From Bacteroidota bacterium (lineage in GTDB: Bacteria; Bacteroidota; Bacteroidia; Flavobacteriales; Flavobacteriaceae): a stretch of DNA of 64,000 bases. The notes under the pieces were generated by a model. It was given only the letters and a program-made list of their open reading frames with translations. It was not told the DNA's origin and did not search any database. Numbering within the stretch: position 1 is the first letter of the stretch; each line of letters starts with the position of its first letter. Positions 33,656-42,640 of the stretch are shown piece after piece. A program made the position numbers and the translations under genes. The stretch lies in the NCBI GenBank assembly GCA_023434025.1, contig JAEYTL010000037.1, forward strand, positions 1 through 64,000. Reading direction: 5' to 3'.

Positions 33656-33856
33656 CTATTGGTCTTTCAGTTTGTCTTCAATGGATTTAGACATTCTAAA
33701 TATTAGAAGAATAATAATTGCACAAAACGCAGCTACAATCCCGATCAAGGCAATCATACTTTCCTGCTCAAAGAGATTGTTAAAATCCAATTGGGTAACA
33801 TTGAAAATGATCAGCCCGAAAGCCAATGCAATAATAATGTAAGTGAAAATTTTCAT
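33656..33856 (-). CDS. small membrane protein, 66 aa
   Basis: Two membrane helices (about residues 4-20 and 35-55) are followed by a charged tail ending SIEDKLKDQ. No family is recognised. I take the ATG at 33856 because a good promoter (-7 box CAAAGGTA on the plus strand at 33875-33882) covers the sequence that the longer frame would use. It is likely cotranscribed with the oxidoreductase. Confidence 0.65.
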   Translation of the reverse strand: MKIFTYIIIALAFGLIIFNVTQLDFNNLFEQESMIALIGIVAAFCAIIILLIFRMSKSIEDKLKDQ

Positions 33857-33874
33857 TTCTAATAAATAATGATA

Positions 33875-33902
33875 CAAAGGTAAGCCTAATCCGCCTATTC
33901 AA
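33875..33902 (-). promoter_or_regulatory. Bacteroidota promoter for the small membrane protein/oxidoreductase pair
   Basis: On the minus strand this reads TTG, 17-base spacer, TACCTTTG, close to the sigma-ABfr consensus. The start codon follows the -7 box by 18 bases. Confidence 0.6.
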
Positions 33903-34470
33903 AAAGGCCTTTAACATTAGCTGCAAATAATTTAACAGCAATGGCAAGTAATACAACGCCAAACACTTTCCGAATCACGCTGAGTCCGTTTTTGGTGAGA
34001 AAACGTTCAATTCTGGCCGATGATTTCAATACGCCGTAAACCAAAATAATGTTAAGCACAATGGCAATGATGATATTGATGGTTTGAAACTCTGCCCGGA
34101 TAGAAAGTATGGTTGTCATGGTTCCTGCACCGGCAATCAACGGAAAGGCAATAGGAACAATAGAGGTAGAACCGGTGTCTTCGTCGCGATACAATTTGAT
34201 TCCCAAAATCATTTCCAGGGCCAGAAAAAAGAGCACAAACGAACCGGCTACGGCAAATGAATTAATATCAATACCGATTAACTTTAAAATGGTTTCTCCC
34301 ACAAACAGAAAGGCTACCATGATAATGGCGGCTACAATCGATGCTTTTTCAGATTGAATATGACCGGCTTTTTGCCTCAAATCGATGATGATAGGAATAC
34401 TGCCTACGATATCAATTACGGCAAAAAGCACCATTGTTGCAGTAAAAATTTCCCTTAAGTCAATTTCCAT
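33895..34470 (-). CDS. MarC family integral membrane protein
   Basis: This 191-aa protein has six helices typical of MarC/UPF0056. It starts with FTATMVLFAVIDIVGSIPIIIDL, then shows FVLFFLALEMILGIKLY and the VPIAFPLIAGAGTMTTIL motif. MarC proteins were once linked to multiple antibiotic resistance but have no proven transport activity. It lies directly upstream of the small membrane-protein pair, whose promoter overlaps its 3' end. Confidence 0.92.
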   Translation of the reverse strand: MEIDLREIFTATMVLFAVIDIVGSIPIIIDLRQKAGHIQSEKASIVAAIIMVAFLFVGETILKLIGIDINSFAVAGSFVLFFLALEMILGIKLYRDEDTGSTSIVPIAFPLIAGAGTMTTILSIRAEFQTINIIIAIVLNIILVYGVLKSSARIERFLTKNGLSVIRKVFGVVLLAIAVKLFAANVKGLFE

Positions 34471-34607
34471 GTCGTTTTATTTTTGCCGCAAAATTAACCT
34501 TTTTGAAGCTGTGATTGCCTAAAATAGCGTTAATTATTTTTCGTGATTTTGCCCTGCGGTTCTCAACAAAGCTTCGTACCTTTGTTGCTCATTTCAGTTC
34601 AAAAGGT

Positions 34608-35180
34608 ATGTTTCAATTAGGAAAAACCATTGTTTCGGAGGAAATTCTTGAAAAAGAATTTGTTTGCAATCTAACCGCTTGTCATGGAGCATGTTGTGTG
34701 GATGGTGATGCCGGTGCCCCATTAACAGATGAAGAGATTAAAATTTTAGAGGAAATTTACCCGAAGGTAAAACCTTTTCTTCGGAAAGAAGGTGTTGAGG
34801 CTATCGAAAATCAGGGAACCTGGATAAAAGGAGAAGACGGAGATTTGGAAACACCTTTGATTGACGGAAAAGATTGTGCGTATGTTATTTTTGACGGGAA
34901 AACGGCTCTTTGCGGTATTGAACAGGCTTATAACCAGGGTGTTGTTTCCTGGAAAAAACCGGTTTCGTGTCATTTATACCCCATTAGAGTAAAAGATTTT
35001 TCTGATTTTGCAGCCGTAAATTATCATCGTTGGGACATTTGCAGTCCGGCCTGTTCTTTAGGAAAAGAGTTGGAAGTACCGGTGTATAAATTTGTCAAAG
35101 AAGCATTGATTCGAAAATTTGGCAAAGAATGGTATCGGGAACTTGAAAAAGTTGGCGAAGAATATCAAAAAGAGGGGTAG
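34608..35180 (+). CDS. DUF3109 family cysteine-rich protein
   Basis: This 190-aa cytoplasmic protein has a CxxxxCxxxCC cluster near the N-terminus (CNLTACHGACC, about residues 20-30). Further Cys lie in GKDCAYV, LCGIE, VSCHLYP and ICSPACSLG, a YkgJ-like metal or iron-sulfur binding pattern. Function is unknown. The ATG at 34608 begins the conserved MFQLGKTIVSEEI. The upstream extension is outside the family and spans a TACCTTTG -7 box at 34577-34584. Confidence 0.88.
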   Translation: MFQLGKTIVSEEILEKEFVCNLTACHGACCVDGDAGAPLTDEEIKILEEIYPKVKPFLRKEGVEAIENQGTWIKGEDGDLETPLIDGKDCAYVIFDGKTALCGIEQAYNQGVVSWKKPVSCHLYPIRVKDFSDFAAVNYHRWDICSPACSLGKELEVPVYKFVKEALIRKFGKEWYRELEKVGEEYQKEG

Positions 35181-35235
35181 TTTTTCAGACCATTTTCCTT
35201 GCTGATTATTCTTTAAAAAAAGCTATTTTCCGTTC

Positions 35236-35248
35236 TTGTTGTCAACAA
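35236..35248. promoter_or_regulatory. short palindrome upstream of nrdB
   Basis: TTGTTG-T-CAACAA is a perfect 6-bp palindrome in the 257-base gap before the ribonucleotide reductase genes. It could be a regulator site. No consensus promoter with proper spacing was found in this gap. Confidence 0.3.
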
Positions 35249-35437
35249 ACACGTTTTTAACATATTGAATTTCAGTATTTTGCTATTTCAATTTAAAAGT
35301 AAGAAAAACATTAACTGTTGTTAAAAACTATCGTCGATTGTGAATAAGTTTGACTTTCATTTACCAATTTGAATTGCAATCTTTGTAACTCTCAATGACC
35401 AATTAATAATCCTCAAAAATAACTTAACACAGAAAAG

Positions 35438-36415
35438 ATGGCGGCAGTAGAACCAATTTTGCAAGAAAATAAAGACAGATTTGTGATTTTTCCCATTAAA
35501 CATCACGATATTTGGGAATGGTACAAAAAAATGGAGGCCAGCTTCTGGACGGCCGAAGAAATCGATTTACATCAGGACTTGTCAGATTGGAATAATAAAC
35601 TGAATGATGATGAAAAGTATTTTATCAAGCACATTTTAGCCTTTTTTGCGGCTTCTGATGGTATTGTCAACGAAAATTTGGCTGAAAATTTTGTCAACGA
35701 AGTACAATACCCGGAAGCAAAATTTTTCTACGGGTTCCAGATTATGATGGAGAACATCCACAGTGAAACCTATTCGTTGCTAATCGATACGTATGTGAAA
35801 GACGAAAAGGAAAAAGACCAGTTGTTTCACGCCATTGAAGTGTTTCCGGCTATTCAAAAGAAAGCCAATTGGGCTTTGAAATGGATTGGTTCCGACTCGT
35901 TTGCCGAGCGTTTGATTGCGTTTGCGGCTGTAGAAGGTATCTTTTTCTCCGGGGCATTCTGTTCGATTTTCTGGTTGAAAAAACGCGGTTTGATGCCGGG
36001 ACTGACTTTTTCTAATGAATTGATTTCGCGTGATGAAGGGGTACATTGTGATTTTGCGGTGCATCTGCATAACCACCACCTGGTAAACAAGGTTTCTAAA
36101 GCCCGTATCACTGAAATCATCACCGATGCCTTAACCATTGAAAGAGAATTTATCACAGAATCACTGCCGGTGAGTCTGATCGGGATGAATGCAGGTTTGA
36201 TGACACAGTACTTGGAGTTTGTGGCCGACAGACTTTTGGTTGAATTGGGCTGCGAAAGAGTGTACAATTCTACAAATCCATTTGATTTTATGGATATGAT
36301 TTCGCTACAGGGAAAAACTAATTTCTTTGAAAAACGTGTAGCAGAATACCAGAAAGCGGGCGTGATGAATACCGATTCAGATGCCCAAAAAATCAGTTTC
36401 GATGCCGATTTTTAA
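35438..36415 (+). CDS. nrdB: class I ribonucleotide reductase beta subunit
   Basis: This R2 protein houses the diiron-tyrosyl radical that starts ribonucleotide reduction. The 325-aa sequence is of the eukaryote-like type, with FWTAEEIDLHQD (Asp43 ligand) and MMENIHSETYSLLIDTY with Glu105, His108 and radical Tyr112 all present. It continues with FAAVEGIFFSGAF and RDEGVHCDFAVHLH. The C-terminal tail (ISFDADF) is the peptide that docks on the alpha subunit. The alpha subunit gene follows after 104 bases. Confidence 0.96.
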   Translation: MAAVEPILQENKDRFVIFPIKHHDIWEWYKKMEASFWTAEEIDLHQDLSDWNNKLNDDEKYFIKHILAFFAASDGIVNENLAENFVNEVQYPEAKFFYGFQIMMENIHSETYSLLIDTYVKDEKEKDQLFHAIEVFPAIQKKANWALKWIGSDSFAERLIAFAAVEGIFFSGAFCSIFWLKKRGLMPGLTFSNELISRDEGVHCDFAVHLHNHHLVNKVSKARITEIITDALTIEREFITESLPVSLIGMNAGLMTQYLEFVADRLLVELGCERVYNSTNPFDFMDMISLQGKTNFFEKRVAEYQKAGVMNTDSDAQKISFDADF

Positions 36416-36418
36416 ATC

Positions 36419-36437
36419 TTAACCCTGTCAGGGTTAA
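36419..36437. repeat. 19-bp palindrome in the nrdB-nrdA gap
   Basis: TTAACCCTG-T-CAGGGTTAA forms a perfect 9-bp hairpin just after the nrdB stop. It has no T-run, so it is not a clear terminator. It may stabilise or attenuate the mRNA, or be a copy of a dispersed intergenic repeat. Confidence 0.6.
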
Positions 36438-36519
36438 ACGGGATTAGCTTCCCAAAAGCCAAATTACAAATAACCAAAAGCAAAAAAGGGATTTTTTGTT
36501 TTAAAAAAAAGAAAAGCGT

Positions 36520-38952
36520 ATGTATGTAGTAAAAAGAGACGGTCATAAGGAACCGGTAATGTTTGACAAAATCACAGATAGAATTAAAAAACTATGCTAT
36601 GGTTTGAACGATTTGGTCGATGCTGTAAAAGTGGCCATGCGTGTAATTGAAGGGTTGTATGACGGTGTCACTACATCAGAATTAGATAATTTGGCAGCAG
36701 AAACAGCTGCTTCCATGACGGTAACTCACCCGGATTATGCCCAGTTGGCTGCCCGGATTGCAGTTTCCAATTTGCATAAAAATACCAAGAAATCATTTTC
36801 AGAAACGATGACCGATATGTATGAGTACGTCAATCCGCGTACCGGTCAGAAATCGCCATTGATTTCAGAGGAGGTGTTTGAAGTAATCAAAGCCAATGCC
36901 GCTGTGCTGGATTCCATGATTATTTATAACAGGGATTTTAATTATGATTACTTTGGGTTTAAAACCTTAGAGCGTTCGTATTTATTAAAAATAAACGGTA
37001 AGATTGTGGAACGTCCGCAACATATGCTGATGCGGGTTTCTGTGGGAATCCATTTAGATGATATTGAATCAGTTAAAGAGACCTATGAGCTGATGTCTAA
37101 AAAGTTTTTTACTCATGCCACTCCAACACTGTTCAATGCCGGAACACCCAAGCCGCAGATGTCTTCGTGTTTCCTGTTGACCATGAAAGATGACAGTATC
37201 GACGGTATCTATGATACCTTAAAACAAACAGCCAAAATTTCGCAGTCTGCGGGTGGAATCGGGCTTTCTATTCACAATGTCCGTGCAACCGGCTCCTATA
37301 TCAGAGGAACAAACGGAACATCAAATGGAATTGTGCCAATGCTCCGAGTATTCAATGATACCGCCCGTTATGTGGATCAGGGTGGCGGCAAAAGAAAAGG
37401 AAGTTTTGCCATTTATTTAGAAACATGGCATGCCGATATTTTTGAGTTTTTGGATTTAAAAAAGAACCACGGCAAAGAAGAAATGCGTGCCAGAGACCTG
37501 TTTTTTGCGATGTGGACGTCTGACTTATTTATGAAACGTGTTCAGGAAGACTCTACCTGGACGTTAATGTGTCCGAATGAATGTCCGGGTCTTTGCGATG
37601 TGTATGGAGATGAGTTCGAAGCGTTGTACCATAAATATGAAGCAGCAGGGAAAGGAAGAAAAACGGTTCGTGCCCGCGAACTTTGGGAAAAGATTCTGGA
37701 ATCGCAAATCGAAACCGGGACGCCGTATATGTTGTATAAAGATGCCGCCAACAGAAAATCCAATCAAAAAAACTTAGGAACCATCCGTTCGTCCAATCTG
37801 TGTACGGAAATTTTAGAATATACAGCTCCGGATGAAGTAGCGGTATGTAATTTAGCATCTATTTCGTTGCCTATGTTTGTAGAAAACGGTGAATTTGATC
37901 ACCAAAAACTATACGACGTGACAAAACGGGTAACCCGAAACCTGAACCGCGTAATCGACAGAAATTATTACCCGGTTCCGGAAGCAGAAAATTCAAACAT
38001 GCGTCACCGTCCGATTGGTCTTGGTGTACAAGGTTTGGCAGATGCTTTTATCTTACTTCGTTTGCCTTTTACCAGTGATGAGGCAAAACAGTTGAATCAG
38101 GAGATTTTTGAAACGTTATACTTTGCAGCTGTTACTGCTTCCATGGAGATGGCAAAAGAAGAGGGAGCTTATTCGTCTTTTAAAGGATCACCGATCTCGC
38201 AGGGTGAGTTTCAATATAATCTTTGGGGCTTAAAAGACAGTGATTTATCCGGAAGATGGGATTGGGAAAGTTTGCGAAAAGAGGTAGTTGAACACGGTGT
38301 CAGAAATTCACTTTTAGTGGCTCCGATGCCCACGGCTTCTACTTCACAGATTTTAGGAAACAACGAAGCTTTTGAACCCTATACCTCAAACATCTATACC
38401 CGGAGAGTACTTTCAGGAGAGTTTATTGTGGTCAACAAACACCTTTTAGAGGACTTGGTAAAATTAGGTTTGTGGAATGAGTCGCTGAAGCAGGAAATCA
38501 TGCGTCACAACGGTTCCGTACAAAATATCGATGCCATTCCGCAGGAGATCAAAGACCTGTATAAAACCGTTTGGGAGATGAGTATGAAAGATATCATTGA
38601 TATGTCACGCCAGCGAGGGTATTTTATTGATCAGTCGCAATCGCTGAATCTGTTCATGGAAGGAGCTACTTATGCCAAATTAACCTCCATGCATTTTTAC
38701 GCCTGGCAGTCAGGCTTAAAAACAGGAATGTACTATTTACGGACCAAAGCTGCCGTTGATGCAATTAAGTTTACCTTAAACAATGATAAAAAGGCAGAAC
38801 CTATCGAAGTAAAAGAACAACCGGCCGTTCAAAAATTAGAATCCATAGCCGTACTCAATGAACCGGTAGAAATGACGCAGGAAGAATATAAGGCCATGTT
38901 GGAAAGAGCCCGGAATGCAGGTCCTGAAGATTGTGAGATGTGTGGGTCGTAA
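36520..38952 (+). CDS. nrdA: class I ribonucleotide reductase alpha subunit
   Basis: This 810-aa R1 subunit reduces ribonucleoside diphosphates. It has an N-terminal ATP-cone (MYVVKRDGHKEPVMFDKI), the active-site Cys in MSSCFLLTM, the NLCTEI motif with the thiyl-radical region, the PMPTASTSQILGN substrate loop and the redox-active C-terminal CEMC pair (DCEMCGS). The intact ATP-cone suggests dATP feedback control. It is cotranscribed with nrdB and ends in a strong terminator. Confidence 0.96.
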   Translation: MYVVKRDGHKEPVMFDKITDRIKKLCYGLNDLVDAVKVAMRVIEGLYDGVTTSELDNLAAETAASMTVTHPDYAQLAARIAVSNLHKNTKKSFSETMTDMYEYVNPRTGQKSPLISEEVFEVIKANAAVLDSMIIYNRDFNYDYFGFKTLERSYLLKINGKIVERPQHMLMRVSVGIHLDDIESVKETYELMSKKFFTHATPTLFNAGTPKPQMSSCFLLTMKDDSIDGIYDTLKQTAKISQSAGGIGLSIHNVRATGSYIRGTNGTSNGIVPMLRVFNDTARYVDQGGGKRKGSFAIYLETWHADIFEFLDLKKNHGKEEMRARDLFFAMWTSDLFMKRVQEDSTWTLMCPNECPGLCDVYGDEFEALYHKYEAAGKGRKTVRARELWEKILESQIETGTPYMLYKDAANRKSNQKNLGTIRSSNLCTEILEYTAPDEVAVCNLASISLPMFVENGEFDHQKLYDVTKRVTRNLNRVIDRNYYPVPEAENSNMRHRPIGLGVQGLADAFILLRLPFTSDEAKQLNQEIFETLYFAAVTASMEMAKEEGAYSSFKGSPISQGEFQYNLWGLKDSDLSGRWDWESLRKEVVEHGVRNSLLVAPMPTASTSQILGNNEAFEPYTSNIYTRRVLSGEFIVVNKHLLEDLVKLGLWNESLKQEIMRHNGSVQNIDAIPQEIKDLYKTVWEMSMKDIIDMSRQRGYFIDQSQSLNLFMEGATYAKLTSMHFYAWQSGLKTGMYYLRTKAAVDAIKFTLNNDKKAEPIEVKEQPAVQKLESIAVLNEPVEMTQEEYKAMLERARNAGPEDCEMCGS

Positions 38953-38972
38953 ATAATTTTTTTAATACATTT

Positions 38973-39002
38973 AACAGCTGTCTTTTGACGGCTGTTTTTT
39001 TT
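38973..39002 (+). terminator. rho-independent terminator after nrdA
   Basis: AACAGCTGTC pairs with GACGGCTGTT (one G-T wobble) over a TTTT loop and is followed by a run of eight T. Confidence 0.88.
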
Positions 39003-39050
39003 GATATATCAATTGAAACATTAGAGATACCACAATTGCAAGAACTTATT

Positions 39051-40097
39051 ATGAAGAAAGAACATCAACTTATTCCTTTATTCAAACAATTTATCAAAGA
39101 TACTGAAACCGGAAAACGAGTAAAGAAAAGCGGTGAAAAAATCAAACCGGAATCGATAAATAATTACCGGTATTTGTTACATAATCTGATTGCGTTTTCT
39201 GCCCAAAGGCAAATTGAATTACGAATTTGTGAAGCTGACAAACTTAGCAAGAGGGAATTGATTTCTGAAAAGAATTATTGGAAAAAGTTTTATAAAAATT
39301 TTGCAGATTATTTTTATAAAAAAGATTGTCACGATAATTATGTGGGAGCCAACATGAAAATTTTCAGGGTGTTTTTTAATTACCTTAAAAATGATAAAGA
39401 TTTTGCAACAGGTGATTTTCAGCGGTTGTTTTATGTGCGGAAAGAAGAAATTGATATTTTAGTACTATCCCCTGATCAATTAAAATTTTTTATTCATGAT
39501 ATTGAGTTCGATACATCACTCACAGCAGCCCAGCGCAAGATAAAAGATGTTTTTGTCTTTGGTTGTACAACGGGTCTGCGATATTCTGACATTTACGTAT
39601 TGACCAGTAAGAATTTTGACCTGGTTCAAGGCGAGTGGTATTTGAAAATTAAATCAAAAAAGACGAAAACGTATAGTACTATTAAATTACCCGGCTATGC
39701 CGTTTCTATCTTAAATAAGTACAAGTCTAAAAACAGTAAAACACCAATTTTCGGAAAAATAACGTTGTTTAATTTTAATAAGAATTTAAAAATAATTGGT
39801 GAAAAAGCTGGTTTGGTCACACCAATACAAGTAAGCCGGGAAAAATTAGGCAAAGCACGGAATATCGGAAAAACGACTACCAATAAGCAAGACCGCTTTT
39901 GCGATAAAATGAGTTCACACATGATGCGGCGAACAGCCATTACCACGTTGCTTATCTTGGGAATGCCGGAACACTTGGTCCGTAAAATAAGTGGTCATAG
40001 TCATTCTTCTACTTCCTTTAATCGTTATGTGCATTATGCCCAATCTTATATTGACAGAGAGATTGATAAAGTACATAGGGTTTTGGAAGTGTATTGA
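39051..40097 (+). CDS. solitary tyrosine recombinase / integrase
   Basis: This 348-aa site-specific recombinase has an N-terminal SAM-like DNA-binding domain (about residues 15-130). The catalytic set is complete: Arg in TTGLRYSDIY, Lys in IKSKKTKTY, HMMRR (His and second Arg), SGHSHSS (second His) and the nucleophile Tyr in FNRYVHY. The ATG at 39051 follows the nrdA terminator; the longer frame would run through it. No cargo, excisionase or transposon genes adjoin it. The type resembles Bacteroidota mobile-element or invertase recombinases. It may be a remnant or a site-specific invertase. Confidence 0.9.
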   Translation: MKKEHQLIPLFKQFIKDTETGKRVKKSGEKIKPESINNYRYLLHNLIAFSAQRQIELRICEADKLSKRELISEKNYWKKFYKNFADYFYKKDCHDNYVGANMKIFRVFFNYLKNDKDFATGDFQRLFYVRKEEIDILVLSPDQLKFFIHDIEFDTSLTAAQRKIKDVFVFGCTTGLRYSDIYVLTSKNFDLVQGEWYLKIKSKKTKTYSTIKLPGYAVSILNKYKSKNSKTPIFGKITLFNFNKNLKIIGEKAGLVTPIQVSREKLGKARNIGKTTTNKQDRFCDKMSSHMMRRTAITTLLILGMPEHLVRKISGHSHSSTSFNRYVHYAQSYIDREIDKVHRVLEVY

Positions 40098-40248
40098 TAA
40101 TTATAACTCAGGATCACATAAAAAAGAAACATTTATGATAAAATAAATTGTTGGATATGCAAACAAAAATTTCAGTATAAGTTATGAACACGATATGCCA
40201 AGCGGGTTAAATTCCTTCCAAAACCCTCAGATAAATTAAAATTGCCTT

Positions 40249-40256
40249 ATTTTTGC
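40249..40256 (+). promoter_or_regulatory. -7 element upstream of hemF
   Basis: TATTTTTG matches the -7 consensus 51 bases before the hemF ATG. No convincing -33 is visible. The remainder of the 40098-40307 gap shows no gene. Confidence 0.4.
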
Positions 40257-40307
40257 AACACAAAGATGATGTAAGCTTTGTGCTTTAGTAAGTCAGTCTG
40301 CTTAGCC

Positions 40308-41210
40308 ATGAAAAATAAATTCTATCAGTACATTCAAAAGCTTCAAAATCAAATTACGGTCAGACTGGAAGCCGTGGATGGTCATGCCGCATTCCGTGAA
40401 GACCTTTGGGAACGTCCGGAAGGCGGCGGCGGCAGAACCCGTGTGATTGAAAACGGAAACGTTTTTGAAAAAGGCGGTGTCAATATTTCTGCGGTTCATG
40501 GAAAGTTACCCGATTCGATGCAAAAACTGTTCAATGTGGGCGAAGCCGATTTTTTTGCCTGCGGACTAAGTCTGGTTCTTCATCCTAAAAACCCGATGGT
40601 GCCTACTGTTCATGCTAACTGGCGGTATTTTGAAATGTATGATGAGCAAGGTAAGATCATCAATTCCTGGTTTGGCGGGGGGCAGGATCTGACGCCTTAT
40701 TATCTGTTTGAAGAAGATGCTATTCATTTTCATCAAACTTGCAGAACAGCTTGCGACAAACACAATTCGGAGTTTTATCCGAAATTTAAAACACAATGCG
40801 ACAATTATTTCTGGAATGCTCATCGTAACGAAGCCCGGGGGGTTGGCGGATTGTTTTTTGATTATTGCAAAGCAACCGATACGATCACAATGGAAGACTG
40901 GTATGATTTTGTAACCGAAGTAGGCAACAGTTTTCTCGAGGCCTATGTTCCGATTGTTGAAAAAAGAGTAGCTTTACCCTATTCGGAAGAACAACGGAAA
41001 TGGCAGGAAATCCGCCGTGGCCGTTATGTAGAATTCAATCTGGTTCATGACAAAGGAACACTTTTCGGACTAAAAACCAACGGTAGAATCGAAAGTATTT
41101 TGATGAGTTTACCACCTCATGTGCAATGGGTGTATGATCATCATCCGGAGAAAGGCAGCGAAGAAGAAAAATTATTGAAAATATTACAAGAACCGATTAA
41201 CTGGGTATAA
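40308..41210 (+). CDS. hemF: aerobic coproporphyrinogen III oxidase
   Basis: This oxygen-dependent haem-biosynthesis enzyme converts coproporphyrinogen III to protoporphyrinogen IX. The 300-aa protein shows the signature WFGGGQDLTPYYLFEEDA, the preceding HANWRYFEM, and FFDYCK, GRYVEFNLVHDKGTLFGLKT and RIESILMSLPPHVQW. The ATG at 40308 is chosen because the family begins with the MKNKFYQYIQKLQ region. The next gene, hemB, is in the same pathway 53 bases downstream. Confidence 0.96.
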   Translation: MKNKFYQYIQKLQNQITVRLEAVDGHAAFREDLWERPEGGGGRTRVIENGNVFEKGGVNISAVHGKLPDSMQKLFNVGEADFFACGLSLVLHPKNPMVPTVHANWRYFEMYDEQGKIINSWFGGGQDLTPYYLFEEDAIHFHQTCRTACDKHNSEFYPKFKTQCDNYFWNAHRNEARGVGGLFFDYCKATDTITMEDWYDFVTEVGNSFLEAYVPIVEKRVALPYSEEQRKWQEIRRGRYVEFNLVHDKGTLFGLKTNGRIESILMSLPPHVQWVYDHHPEKGSEEEKLLKILQEPINWV

Positions 41211-41263
41211 TTTCAAACAAAAACCTGAAATATTAAGCCTGAAATTCTATAAACAAATACATC

Positions 41264-42253
41264 ATGTTCCCACTCAGAAGAAACCGACGACTCAGATCCA
41301 ATGAAACCATTCGCTCCTTGGTACGTGAAACTATCCTCTCTCCCGGCGATTTTATTGTGCCGCTTTTTGTAGTGGAAGGCAAAAATGTGAAAGAAGAAAT
41401 TCCTTCCATGCCTAACTATTTCAGGTTGAGTCTTGATTTATTGGAGAAAGAAGTACAAGAATTAGCCAAATTGAATCTGAAGACGGTATTGATTTTTGTA
41501 AAAGTTCCGGATCATTTAAAAGACAACAAAGGAACGGAAGCGTTAAACCCGGACGGATTAATGCAACGGGCTGTGAAAGTAATTAAAAATGCCGTTCCGG
41601 ATATGATCGTAATGACCGATGTGGCATTGGATCCGTATTCATCGTATGGGCATGACGGAGTGGTTGAAAACGGCATCATTGCCAACGATATAACCTCGGC
41701 CATTTTAGCTGAAATGAGCTGTTCGCATGCCGAAGCCGGTGCCGATATTGTAGCTCCCAGTGATATGATGGACGGCAGGATTCTCGATATCCGCGAAGCC
41801 CTTGAAGAGGAGGGTTACGTAAACACCGGAATTTTAGCATACAGTGCCAAGTATGCTTCTGCTCATTACGGGCCGTTTCGTGATGCATTAGACAGTGCTC
41901 CGGTGGATGCACTGAATATTCCGAAAGATAAAAAAACCTATCAGATGGATTATCACAACCGTATTGAAGCTTTGCGTGAAACCCGGATGGATGTGGAAGA
42001 AGGAGCCGATATAGTGATGGTAAAACCCGGGATAGCCTATCTGGATATTGTTCGCGAAATTAAAAACGCATTTGATGTTCCGGTCGCAGTGTATCAGGTT
42101 TCGGGTGAATATGCCATGATTAAAGCCGCCGCCGAAAAAGGGTGGCTGGATCATGATGCCGTGATGATGGAACAGGTGACCGCTATAAAAAGAGCCGGTG
42201 CCGACATAATAGCGAGTTATTTTGCAAAAGACGTGGTGAAAATTATTTCTTAA
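41264..42253 (+). CDS. hemB: porphobilinogen synthase (5-aminolevulinate dehydratase)
   Basis: This enzyme condenses two 5-aminolevulinates to porphobilinogen. The 329-aa sequence shows RNRRLRSNETIRSLVRET, the Schiff-base lysine regions and VMVKPGIAYLD. The metal site reads DVALDPYSSYGHDGVV, without the Cys triad of zinc enzymes. It is therefore of the Cys-less, probably magnesium-dependent type. A cytochrome c gene follows 10 bases downstream, consistent with haem use. Confidence 0.96.
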   Translation: MFPLRRNRRLRSNETIRSLVRETILSPGDFIVPLFVVEGKNVKEEIPSMPNYFRLSLDLLEKEVQELAKLNLKTVLIFVKVPDHLKDNKGTEALNPDGLMQRAVKVIKNAVPDMIVMTDVALDPYSSYGHDGVVENGIIANDITSAILAEMSCSHAEAGADIVAPSDMMDGRILDIREALEEEGYVNTGILAYSAKYASAHYGPFRDALDSAPVDALNIPKDKKTYQMDYHNRIEALRETRMDVEEGADIVMVKPGIAYLDIVREIKNAFDVPVAVYQVSGEYAMIKAAAEKGWLDHDAVMMEQVTAIKRAGADIIASYFAKDVVKIIS

Positions 42254-42263
42254 TAAAGTAAAA

Positions 42264-42638
42264 ATGAAAAAATTATTTCTTTTGTTCCTCTTCTCAACAG
42301 TAACTTCCTGCGGGAAAAAGGAATCAGAACCATTCGGGGGTACATCTTCAACAGAAGAAACACCAGTTGAGATGGGTGAAAAGCTATTCAACGGGAGCGG
42401 AATGTGCTATACTTGTCACAAACCCAATCAAAAAATTATTGGACCCAGCATTGTTGAAATTGTTGAAATCTATAAAAACAAGAACGCCAATATGGTCGAT
42501 TTTTTAAAAGAAAAAGCCGATCCTATTGTAGATCCGACACAATATGAAGTGATGAAAACCAATTTTGCCATTACTAAAAAAATGACGGATGATGAGCTGA
42601 AAGCCATTGAAGCTTATATGTACAGCTTACTGAAATAA
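42264..42638 (+). CDS. cytochrome c lipoprotein
   Basis: This 124-aa monohaem class I cytochrome c has a lipobox (TVTSC, Cys16). The haem site is CYTCH (Cys48, Cys51, His52), and the likely axial Met is Met97 in EVMKTNF. It would be anchored to a membrane in the periplasm and act as a small electron carrier. It follows hemB closely and is convergent with the response regulator gene 3 bases away. Confidence 0.92.
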   Translation: MKKLFLLFLFSTVTSCGKKESEPFGGTSSTEETPVEMGEKLFNGSGMCYTCHKPNQKIIGPSIVEIVEIYKNKNANMVDFLKEKADPIVDPTQYEVMKTNFAITKKMTDDELKAIEAYMYSLLK

Positions 42639-42640
42639 GG

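Noticed and set aside
38940..39050. N-terminal extension of the integrase frame back into nrdA.
   Set aside because: It would overlap the nrdA end and read through the nrdA terminator hairpin; ATG 39051 gives a normal integrase N-terminus.
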